Of a stretch of DNA of 64,000 bases, positions 17,448 through 24,465 are shown piece by piece. The position numbers and the translations under genes are program-made. Positions within the stretch are counted from its first letter, which is position 1, and the number at the start of each line of letters is the position of its first letter. This DNA comes from Amycolatopsis sp. CA-126428 (GTDB lineage: Bacteria > Actinomycetota > Actinomycetes > Mycobacteriales > Pseudonocardiaceae): assembly GCF_002904335.1 (NCBI RefSeq), contig NZ_PPHF01000139.1, forward strand, positions 57,886 through 121,885. Reading direction: 5' to 3'. Below the pieces are notes generated by a model. The model saw only the letters and a program-made list of their open reading frames with translations, was not told the origin of the DNA and made no database searches.

Positions 17448-18056
17448 TCAGGCCGCGTCGGGCCCGTCCGGCCGCGGGCGCAGGAGGACGGCGAAGGCGG
17501 CCGCGAACAGCACGCCCGCCGCGGCGAGCGCACCGGCCACCGGGGGCAGGAACACGGTCGCGACCAGCGCGAACACCCCGGCTACGGCCAGCAGTAACCG
17601 GCTGCGCTCGTAGCCGGCCAGCAGGAGGCCCAGCGTCGCCAGCAGAGCGCCGCGGACATCGCCGCCGAGCCGGAGCTGGAGGGCGCCGGCCAGGTCGAGC
17701 AGCGGGACGGCGGCCAGCGCCCCGAGCGTGCCGAGCAGGAACCGGCCGGGCCGCGGGGGCCGCAGCTCCCGCCAGTACCAGGCGGCCACGGCGAGCACGA
17801 CGCAGGCGAGACCCGCGAGCCAGCCGAGCTTCGTCGCGGGCGTGGGATCGACCGAGACCGCGACGGCCCGCACCTCGTTCCCGGCCGGACGGCCGGTACC
17901 GCCGACTCCGCCGGTCCCGAGGCCGTACCAGTTCGGGGACGGCTGGTACCCCTGGGCGGCTTCGATGCCGCCGGGGACCACTTCGACGGCCACCATCACC
18001 AGCAACGCGAACCCCAGCGCGGCCAACGGGAACCAGGACCGCCGTGCACACCCCAT
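17448..18056 (-). CDS. Polytopic membrane protein, first of a tandem paralogous pair
   Basis: 202 residues. There is one N-terminal membrane helix, an extracytoplasmic loop (about 30-75, YQPSPNWYGLGTGG), then five or so helices packed in LGWLAGLACVVLAVAAWYW onward, with the conserved stretch LLGTLGALAAVPLLDLAGALQLRLGG. No catalytic motif. The gene upstream (18061-18661) encodes a paralogue that is frameshifted; this copy is intact and so may carry the function alone. It sits 23 bases upstream of lspA. Function unknown. Confidence 0.75.
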   Translation of the reverse strand: MGCARRSWFPLAALGFALLVMVAVEVVPGGIEAAQGYQPSPNWYGLGTGGVGGTGRPAGNEVRAVAVSVDPTPATKLGWLAGLACVVLAVAAWYWRELRPPRPGRFLLGTLGALAAVPLLDLAGALQLRLGGDVRGALLATLGLLLAGYERSRLLLAVAGVFALVATVFLPPVAGALAAAGVLFAAAFAVLLRPRPDGPDAA

Positions 18057-18060
18057 CGCG

Positions 18061-18661
18061 TCAGGGTATCGAGCGCGGGTTTCCCCGCAGCAGGGCGATG
18101 AAGGCGGCGGCGAGCAGGATCACCGACGAGATCAGCACGCCGGCCATGTCCGCCGAAAGCACCACGGCGACCAGGGCGAACGCGACCGTGGTGAGCAGGA
18201 GGAACAGGCTGCGCTCGTAGGCGGCGAGGACGAGCAGGCCGAGCGTGGCCAGCAGCGGGCCGCGCAGCCCCTCGCCGAGCCGGAACTGCCAGGACCCGAC
18301 CAGGTCGAGCAGCGGGACGGCGAGCAGCGCGCCGATCGTGCCGAGAACGAACCAGCCGGTGCGGACGGGCCGCAGGGCGAGCGCGTACCAGACGGCCGTG
18401 CCGCCGAGCACCACGCCGAGCGTGACCAGCCACGCGGGCCCGACCGGCAAGCCGCTCTCCACCACGTGAAAAATCGTCCAGGGGCAACCGGAACGCCTGG
18501 CTGTGCTCGGTCGCGCCGGGCGGGAGCGAGTACGGCCCGAAGAGGTTCGCGGCTTCGTCCTCGGCCCGGCTACGGCGTGCTACCAGCTGCACCGCCGCCA
18601 GGCCGATCTGGGCGAACCCCAGCAGTGCCAGCGGAAACCAGAAACGCGGCCCTCTCCCCAT
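18061..18661 (-). pseudogene. Tandem paralogue of the membrane protein, broken by a frameshift in a T5 run
   Basis: Starting at ATG 18661 the frame reads like its neighbour (GPRFWFPLALLGFAQIGLAAVQL, then FGPYSLPPGATEHSQAFRLPLDDF). It leaves the homologous frame at a run of five T on the coding strand (18469-18473). The remaining two thirds (VESGLPVGPAWLVTLG ... LGTIGALLAVPLLDLVGSWQFRLGE) continue in the other frame to 18061. Removing one T restores one protein of about 200 residues matching the paralogue. It may be a true mutation, a slippage-based switch or a sequencing error. A GTG at 18465 could also start the C-terminal part. Confidence 0.75.
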
Positions 18662-18677
18662 CGGTCCAGGCTAGCGC

Positions 18678-20021
18678 TCAGCAGAAGGGCGGCAGCTCCC
18701 GCGGGTCGCCCACCGGGGCCCAGCGGCCGTCCACCTTCGCGTACTCCCAGCGGGCTCCGCGGGCGACGATCTGCCGCAGCGCCAGCAGCACGCGGTCGAC
18801 GTGTTCCGCCGTGCTGCCGAGGCCGAGGCTGACGCGGACCGCCTGCTGCCCGTCGCCGCCGGCGACGCCGATCAGCCGCTTGGCCGCGATGTGGGCGCAG
18901 AAGGCGCCGTCGCGGACGCCGATGCCGTACTCAGCGGACAGCACCGCGGCGAGCCAGCCCGGGTCGAAGCCGTCGACGACGAAGCTGACCGTGCCGACCC
19001 GGTCGACCGGCGCGTCGAACAACCGCAGCTCGGCGCAGCCGGGGACGGCCTCGAGGCCCTTGCGCAGCCGGGCGAGCAGGGCCTGCTCGTGGTTTTCGAT
19101 CGCGGCCCAGTTGTCACCGAGGGTTTCGCACGCGACGCCGAGCGCGTACACGCCGACGGTGTTGGGCGAACCGGCTTCGTGGCGCTCCGGGCCGGTGTTC
19201 CAGACGACGGCGTCCTCGGTGACGAGCTTGGTCGCGCCGCCGCCGGCGAGGTACGGCCGGGCCGCGCGCAGCCAGTCGGCGCGGCCGATCAGCGCACCCG
19301 CGCCGAAGGGCGCGTACAGCTTGTGGCCGGACAGGGCGATGTAGTCGACGTCCAGTTCCTTGAGCGAGATCCGGCGGTGCGGGGCGAGCTGGGCGGCGTC
19401 GAGGGCGATGCGAGCGCCGTGTTTCCGCGCCACAGCGGAGATTTCGGCCACCGGAAGCAGCTCACCGGTCACATTGGACGCTCCGGTGACGACGACCAGC
19501 CGCGGTCCCTGCGGGGCGTCCGCGAGTGCTTCGTCCACAGCGGACACCGCGGCGAGGCGGGTGCGCGGGGTCGGGATCCGCCGGACGTTCGGTCCCGGCC
19601 ACGGCAGCAGCGCGGCGTGGTGCTCGGTGTCGAAGACGATCACCGTGGTGTGCCGCGGCAGGCTGCGGGCGAGGAGGTTGAAGGAGTCGGTGGTGTTGCG
19701 GGTGAAGACGACGGTGTCGGTCCGCCGGGCGTCGACGAAGCGGCGCAGGACGTCCCGGGTGCGCTCGTAGAGCTTGGTGGAGACCTGCGACGCGAAGCCG
19801 GCCCCGCGGTGGACGCTGGCGTACCAGGGCAGGAACTCGTCGACGGCGCCGCGGACGGCCTCGAGGCACGGGGCGCTCGCGGCGTGGTCGAGGTTGGCGT
19901 AGCCGATGTCCCCGCCGGTCACCAGCGGCACCCGCAGCGACGCCCCCGCGACGGCGGGGATGGCGCGGGTTTCGGGGCTTGCGGGGCTTTCGAGCGGAGT
20001 GCGGTCGATGGCGAGAGTCAT
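18678..20021 (-). CDS. Class V PLP aminotransferase (cysteine desulfurase-like)
   Basis: 447 residues of PLP fold type I. The PLP lysine is Lys234 in LSGHKLYAPFGAGAL. The cofactor region includes YANLDHAASAP, FTRNTTDSFNLLARSL and the Asp of ALDAAQLAPH. A mobile Cys is present in GAFCAHI rather than the usual desulfurase loop, so the call stays general: a cysteine desulfurase- or selenocysteine lyase-like enzyme. Start ATG 20021 has a strong AGGAGG 7 bases upstream. It is a single-gene unit directly below a SAM-IV riboswitch, which ties it to sulphur amino acid metabolism; expression should fall when S-adenosylmethionine is plentiful. Confidence 0.85.
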   Translation of the reverse strand: MTLAIDRTPLESPASPETRAIPAVAGASLRVPLVTGGDIGYANLDHAASAPCLEAVRGAVDEFLPWYASVHRGAGFASQVSTKLYERTRDVLRRFVDARRTDTVVFTRNTTDSFNLLARSLPRHTTVIVFDTEHHAALLPWPGPNVRRIPTPRTRLAAVSAVDEALADAPQGPRLVVVTGASNVTGELLPVAEISAVARKHGARIALDAAQLAPHRRISLKELDVDYIALSGHKLYAPFGAGALIGRADWLRAARPYLAGGGATKLVTEDAVVWNTGPERHEAGSPNTVGVYALGVACETLGDNWAAIENHEQALLARLRKGLEAVPGCAELRLFDAPVDRVGTVSFVVDGFDPGWLAAVLSAEYGIGVRDGAFCAHIAAKRLIGVAGGDGQQAVRVSLGLGSTAEHVDRVLLALRQIVARGARWEYAKVDGRWAPVGDPRELPPFC

Positions 20022-20027
20022 CGGGGT

Positions 20028-20062
20028 GCCTCCTCGGCGATCCGGGGGACCCCGGCGAGGGG
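20028..20062 (-). promoter_or_regulatory. Shine-Dalgarno-sequestering hairpin of the riboswitch
   Basis: On the transcript, CCTCG (20060-20056) pairs with CGAGG (20036-20032), which is part of the ribosome site GAGGAGG of the aminotransferase gene. A nested stem CCGGG/CCCGG (20055-20051 with 20046-20042) sits inside. This would hide the ribosome site and fits a translational OFF state. Confidence 0.6.
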
Positions 20063-20178
20063 CCCGCGCTTGCCCGTCGCACGGCGCGACCGGCCCGGTC
20101 TTCACCCGGGGCACCCCACCGCGGTAGGAGGGTTGCCGGCCAGCAAGCCGGGGCTTCGCGCTGGCACTCATGACCTGA
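20063..20178 (-). ncRNA. SAM-IV-type riboswitch aptamer
   Basis: Read on the minus strand the leader has the SAM-I/SAM-IV core in order: GGTCATGAGTGCCAGCG, AAGCCCCGGCTTGCTGGCCGG, CAACCCTCC, CGCGGTGGGGTGCCCCGGG, then GACC. P1 is closed by GGTC (20175-20172) with GACC (20100-20097). A further hairpin follows P1, where SAM-IV keeps its extra pseudoknot element. Actinobacterial SAM-IV aptamers have this consensus. It controls the class V aminotransferase. Confidence 0.88.
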
Positions 20179-20294
20179 GTCAGAAGGTAACCGAGAACGC
20201 GGCCGGTGGCCAACCCCCGCCTCACATTCTGAGACGCCGTTCACAGACGGTGAGCACTCGCAGCCGCGGCGCACAGCGCCCCGAGGTGGCTTCG

Positions 20295-21773
20295 TTACCG
20301 ACCGGATTCGCCCTTCCAGCGAGCCAGGCGCCCGGCCCGGTCGACGGCGCGCAGCCGGCGTTCGGCGTCGTCGCGGACGGCGCTCGTCGTGACGACCAGC
20401 AGCTGGTCGTTCTCCTGCAGCCGGCTGGTCTTCTGCGGCGTGAAGCCGGCGCCGTCGCGGACGACCAGGCTGATCGTCGCCCCGATCGGCAGCCGCAGCT
20501 CGGACAGGTACACGCCGTGCAGCTTCGATCCCGGCTGGATCCGGACCTGCAGCAGTTCGGCACCCAGCTCGTCCAGCGGCGCCGAGTCGACCTCGACCTC
20601 GTGCGGCTCGGACTTCTTGGCCAGCCCGAGCCGGCGCGCGAGCGGGCCGAGCGTCGCCCCCTGGACCAGCGTCAGCACGATGACCAGCACGAACACCGCG
20701 TCGACCAGCCGCTGCGCGCCCGGCAGGCCCTGCGACAGGGGGATCATGGCGAGCACGATCGGCACGGCGCCGCGCAGCCCGGCCCACGACAGGAACGCCT
20801 GTTCCCGCCACGGCAGCCGGAACGGCAGCATCGCCAGGACGACCGAGACCGGCCGCGCCAGCAGCAGCACGACCGCGCCGGCGACCAGGCCCGGCACGAT
20901 CGCGTCGAGCAGCCGGCCCGGCGACGCGAACAGCCCGAGCAGCACGAACAGCCCGATCTGCGCCAGCCAGCCCAGGCCCTCGGCGAACGACAGCGTGTCC
21001 GATCGGTGCGGCAGCCGCGAATTGCCGAGCACCAGCGCGGCGACGTAGGTGGCGAGCAGCCCGGACGCGTGCAGCAGCTGCCCGGACGAGTACGCGACGA
21101 CGCACACCGCGACCGTGGCGAGCGGGTAGAGGCCCGTCGCCGGCAGCGCGGCCCGGCGCAGGGCGTGGCCGCCGAGCCAGCCGAAGGCCAGCCCGATGGC
21201 CAGGCCCGCGGCCAGCTCGTAGACCGCCAGCAGCGGCAGCGTCCAGTCCACAGTGGTGCCTTCGGCCAGCACCACGACGGCGATGTAGGCCGGCGCGTCG
21301 TTGATGCCCGACTCGAGTTCGAGCGCGCCGGTGAGCCGTTTGCCGATCCCCGCCGTGCGCAGCACGGAAAACACCGCGGCCGCGTCGGTCGAGGCGAGCA
21401 CCGCGCCCCACAGCAGCGCCAGCCGCCAGTCCAGGCCCAGCAGCCAGTGCAGCGCCGCGCCGGTGACCGCGATGCTCACCACCACGGACACTGTGGACAG
21501 TGCGATTCCGCGGCCCAGCGCGGGTTTCACCGCCGACCACCGGGTGGTCAGCCCGCCTTCGGCGAGGATCATGACGAGCGCGGCGAGGCCGAGCGACTGG
21601 GTGAGCCCGGGGTTGTCGAACCGGATGCCGAAGCCGGCTTCGCCCAGCACGACGCCGATCCCCAGGTACAGCAGCAGCGAGGGCAGGCCGAGCCGGATCG
21701 ACACGCGCACGGCCAGCACGGAGGCGAGCAGCACGACGCCGCCGACGCCGAGCAGCACGGGAAGCTGGTCCAT
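20295..21773 (-). CDS. K+/H+ (or Na+/H+) antiporter, NhaP2/CPA type with TrkA-C domain
   Basis: 492 residues. About 12 membrane helices cover residues 1-390, with the antiporter-core sequence LASTDAAAVFSVLR (SxDxAAVF, the ion-site region) and LESGINDAPA. A cytoplasmic C-terminal domain (about 405-485, GAELLQVRIQPGSKLHGVYLSELRLP) is a TrkA-C ligand domain, which in related antiporters binds nucleotides such as c-di-AMP. Strong ribosome site GGAGGAGG before ATG 21773. Monocistronic. It would export K+ or Na+ in exchange for protons; ion choice is not resolved. Confidence 0.88.
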   Translation of the reverse strand: MDQLPVLLGVGGVVLLASVLAVRVSIRLGLPSLLLYLGIGVVLGEAGFGIRFDNPGLTQSLGLAALVMILAEGGLTTRWSAVKPALGRGIALSTVSVVVSIAVTGAALHWLLGLDWRLALLWGAVLASTDAAAVFSVLRTAGIGKRLTGALELESGINDAPAYIAVVVLAEGTTVDWTLPLLAVYELAAGLAIGLAFGWLGGHALRRAALPATGLYPLATVAVCVVAYSSGQLLHASGLLATYVAALVLGNSRLPHRSDTLSFAEGLGWLAQIGLFVLLGLFASPGRLLDAIVPGLVAGAVVLLLARPVSVVLAMLPFRLPWREQAFLSWAGLRGAVPIVLAMIPLSQGLPGAQRLVDAVFVLVIVLTLVQGATLGPLARRLGLAKKSEPHEVEVDSAPLDELGAELLQVRIQPGSKLHGVYLSELRLPIGATISLVVRDGAGFTPQKTSRLQENDQLLVVTTSAVRDDAERRLRAVDRAGRLARWKGESGR

Positions 21774-21870
21774 GCCCGCCTCCTCCCGAGTGCCGTGGGG
21801 CCCTCAGAATAGTGAGGCGCGGACGTTAACTCGTTCGTGTACCGCTGCCCGGCGCCGGACACCCGGTGTG

Positions 21871-22563
21871 TTAAGGCGCCGCGACACCACCGAGCGCGTC
21901 GAGATCGACACCGAGAGCAGCGAACGGCTCCCCCGCCGCGGGCAGCACCTTGACCGCGCGGTGGCCGTCCCTGGCCACCCAGCCGGCGTCGACCGCCCGG
22001 TCGAGCAACGCCGCGGGCAGGGCCCCGGCGAGGTGGTCGCGGCGCTCCGTCCAATCCAGACAGTCCCGCAGCAGCGGCCGCCGCCCGGCGGCGACCGGCA
22101 CGCCGAGGTTCGCCAGCACCGTCCGCCCGCGCGGGGTCAGCGCCAGGCCGTTGGCGGTGTCGACCAGGCCGGTGGCGAGCATGCCTTCGCGCAGCGCCAC
22201 GCCGAGCTCGCCGGCGAGGTGGTCGTAGCAGGTCCGCGCGAACCCGAGCCGTCGCGCCCGCAGCGAGGACTTCAGGCCGGTCACGGGCCGGTGCTCGGCG
22301 TGCTGGGCCAGGTGCTCGATCAGCTCGGCCACCCGCGGGTCGGCGATCCGGACGTAGCTGGCGCGCCCCTGCTTGACCCGGACGACGAAGCCGGCACCGG
22401 CCAGCCGGGTGACGTGTTCACTGGCCGTCGAGAGGGCGATCCCGGCCGCCTTCGCGAGCTCGCCGACGGTCCAGGCCCGCCCGTCCAGCAGCACGAGGCA
22501 CATGGTGGCCCGGCTCGGGTCGGCGAGCACCGCGGCCACCTCGGCCAGCGCGATCGTCTCCAT
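21871..22563 (-). CDS. ArsR-type winged-helix regulator with C-terminal extension
   Basis: 230 residues. The first 85 form an ArsR-like winged helix (LADPSRATMCLVLLDGRAWTVGELAKAAGIALSTASEHVTRL ... VKQGRASYVRIAD). The remaining 145 residues are a long second domain that includes another wing-like segment (GLALTPRGRTVLANLGV). This two-domain layout is widespread in actinomycetes; its ligands are mostly unknown. ATG 22563. Downstream of the 21-base inverted array on its own strand, so its leader RNA may include that structure. Confidence 0.8.
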   Translation of the reverse strand: METIALAEVAAVLADPSRATMCLVLLDGRAWTVGELAKAAGIALSTASEHVTRLAGAGFVVRVKQGRASYVRIADPRVAELIEHLAQHAEHRPVTGLKSSLRARRLGFARTCYDHLAGELGVALREGMLATGLVDTANGLALTPRGRTVLANLGVPVAAGRRPLLRDCLDWTERRDHLAGALPAALLDRAVDAGWVARDGHRAVKVLPAAGEPFAALGVDLDALGGVAAP

Positions 22564-22626
22564 ACCCCCACGCTACGGCCCCGACCCTTCGCCCGCGGCC
22601 GAACCATCGCACCCCACCGGACGACA

Positions 22627-22756
22627 CGCGTACCTGGACGGTCGGCTCGCGTACCTGAGCAGTCGGCTTGCGTACCTGGGCAGTCGGCTCGCCGGCCGAC
22701 CCTCTGGGTACGCGAGCCGACCCTGTGGGTACGCGAGCCGACCCTCTGGGGACGCG
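22627..22756. repeat. Inverted array: three direct 21-base units facing three inverted units
   Basis: Units at 22627-22647, 22648-22668 and 22669-22689 share CGCGTACCTGnnCnGTCGGC plus a final T. After a 4-base spacer come three copies of the same unit in reverse orientation, at 22694-22714, 22715-22735 and 22736-22756 (core GGGTACGCGAGCCGAC). The array fills the gap between the PBP stop and the ArsR start. As RNA it could fold into a stem of about 60 bp; as DNA each unit could be a protein site. The copies have small differences. Confidence 0.85.
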
Positions 22757-22759
22757 GGG

Positions 22760-24385
22760 TCAGAGGGGTTTGAGGAACTTGGCGGCGACCTGGACGGCCG
22801 GGCCCGAGTCGTTCGAGTTTTCCAGGACCACCGCGAAGGCGATGGTGCCGCGGTAGCCCACGAACCAGCCCGTGGCCTGCTTGCCGTCGCCGAACTGGGC
22901 GGTGCCGGTCTTGCCGAAGACGTTGCCCGCCGCGGCGGCGGCGCGGCCGGTGCCGCTGGTGACCACCGCGCGCATCATCTTCCGCACCTCGCCGAGCACC
23001 GACGCCGGCGGCGGCGAGTAGCCCTTGACGACCGTGGTCTCGGCGTCGTGCCACAGCCGCGGCGTGATCGCCTTGCCGGAGGCGACGGTAGCGGCCATCA
23101 GCGTGCCGCCGAGGGCGCTGGCCTGGATGCGGCCCTGGCCGAACCCGTCCTCGACCTGCTCGTCCTTGCTCGCCGCGGGCTCGACCTTCCCCAGCTCCGT
23201 CTTGAGCCCGGGGATCTCGTAGTCGGCGTTGAGGCCGAGCTCGTCGGCCGCCTTCTTCAGCCCGTCCGCGGGCAGGCCGAGCGCGAGCTGCCCGAACGTC
23301 GTGTTGCAGGAACGCGCGAACGCCGTCTGCAGGTTGGTCGCGCCCAGCTCGAAGCCCTCGTTCTTGACCGTCCGCGTGCCGATCGTCGCGACGCCCGGGC
23401 AGTCGACCGGCGACGTCGCGTTGAGCCCGCTCTGCTGGACCGCCGCCACCGAGGTCGCGATCTTGAACGACGACCCCGGCTCGTACAGGCCGTTGAGCGC
23501 CTTCGGCGAGTTCCCGGCGGCGGCGTTCTGCGCGACGGCGAGGATGTCGCCCGAACCCGTGTCGAGGGCGACGAGCATCGCCGACCCCTGGTAACCGTCC
23601 ACCGCGGCCTGGGCGGCGTTCTGCGCGTCCAGGCTCAGGCTCGCCACGAGCGGCTTCGCCCCCTCGGCCGACGCCTTCCCGAACAGCGTCTCGAGGCTCT
23701 TGCCGCCGGCGTCGACGCGCTCGACGGCGAATCCCCCGCCGGCCGCGGCGGTGACCTGCCCGGTGAGCGCCGAGCGCAGCAGCGGGGCCGGGTTGCCCTC
23801 CACCGGCCGCACGCCGCCGGGCCCGCTGACGACCAGCGGCTTGCCGTCGCGGTCGGCGACCGCGGTGGTGTCCTGCGCGGCGGTGCTGATCACCAGCCGC
23901 TGGCCCGCCTCCAGCTTCGGGTGCAGCAGCGACGGCGCCCAGTGGACCAGCCACTGCCCACCGTTCTGCGCGAGCTGGAACGGCACGTCGTAGGTCCACG
24001 TCTTGCCCGGCTTCAGCACCCACGAGAGGCTGAACGTCCCGGCCGTCTGCTTCCCGCCGGCCGGGGTCGGCTGCAGGGCGGTCAGCTTGGCGGTGACCGA
24101 CGACGGGGTCAGCGCGTTCCGCGTGGCCCGCAACGCCACCGCGGCCGCCGCGTTGTCGTCGGTCAGCCGGGCCGCCGCGTCGGGGTTGTTCTCGGAAAAG
24201 TCCTGCAGGTACTCGGTGATCGCCGAGTTCGGGTCGTGCGCGCCCGGGCTCTCGACCGTGGTCGCGCCCGCGGCGGCCTCCGGCGTCGAACCCCCGCTGT
24301 TCAGCACGAAGAACGCGGCCACCAGAACCACGACGACCAGCAGCGCGCCACCGATCAGGACGCCGCGTCTCTTACCAGGGCTCAT
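22760..24385 (-). CDS. Class B penicillin-binding protein (PBP2a-like transpeptidase)
   Basis: 541 residues. One N-terminal membrane anchor (8-28), an NTF2-like MecA-N domain (about 50-155), a PBP dimer domain (about 160-250) and a transpeptidase domain (about 260-541). Catalytic motifs are complete: SSFK with nucleophile Ser305, SCN at 359-361 and KTG at 492-494. It crosslinks peptidoglycan peptides outside the membrane; MecA-N-type PBPs are often of low beta-lactam affinity. Strong ribosome site (GGGAGGGG) before ATG 24385. On the same strand below ileS, from which a long hairpin separates it. Confidence 0.92.
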   Translation of the reverse strand: MSPGKRRGVLIGGALLVVVVLVAAFFVLNSGGSTPEAAAGATTVESPGAHDPNSAITEYLQDFSENNPDAAARLTDDNAAAAVALRATRNALTPSSVTAKLTALQPTPAGGKQTAGTFSLSWVLKPGKTWTYDVPFQLAQNGGQWLVHWAPSLLHPKLEAGQRLVISTAAQDTTAVADRDGKPLVVSGPGGVRPVEGNPAPLLRSALTGQVTAAAGGGFAVERVDAGGKSLETLFGKASAEGAKPLVASLSLDAQNAAQAAVDGYQGSAMLVALDTGSGDILAVAQNAAAGNSPKALNGLYEPGSSFKIATSVAAVQQSGLNATSPVDCPGVATIGTRTVKNEGFELGATNLQTAFARSCNTTFGQLALGLPADGLKKAADELGLNADYEIPGLKTELGKVEPAASKDEQVEDGFGQGRIQASALGGTLMAATVASGKAITPRLWHDAETTVVKGYSPPPASVLGEVRKMMRAVVTSGTGRAAAAAGNVFGKTGTAQFGDGKQATGWFVGYRGTIAFAVVLENSNDSGPAVQVAAKFLKPL

Positions 24386-24414
24386 GCCCGTTCCCCTCCC
24401 CCAAGCCCACCACC

Positions 24415-24460
24415 GTCGTGAGTGGTAAGTCGGGTTCTAACCCTACTTACCACTCACGAC
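24415..24460. terminator. Long hairpin between ileS and the PBP gene
   Basis: A perfect 16-bp inverted repeat, GTCGTGAGTGGTAAGT at 24415-24430 and its complement at 24445-24460. Inside it a further GGGTT/AACCC stem (24432-24436, 24439-24443) leaves almost no loop. It begins 6 bases after the ileS stop and should end or attenuate the ileS transcript before the PBP gene. Confidence 0.75.
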
Positions 24461-24465
24461 CGGTG

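Noticed and set aside
18801..21812. 1003-residue plus-strand frame
   Set aside because: Antisense to the aminotransferase, riboswitch and antiporter; composition is Arg/Gly/Gln without any motif.
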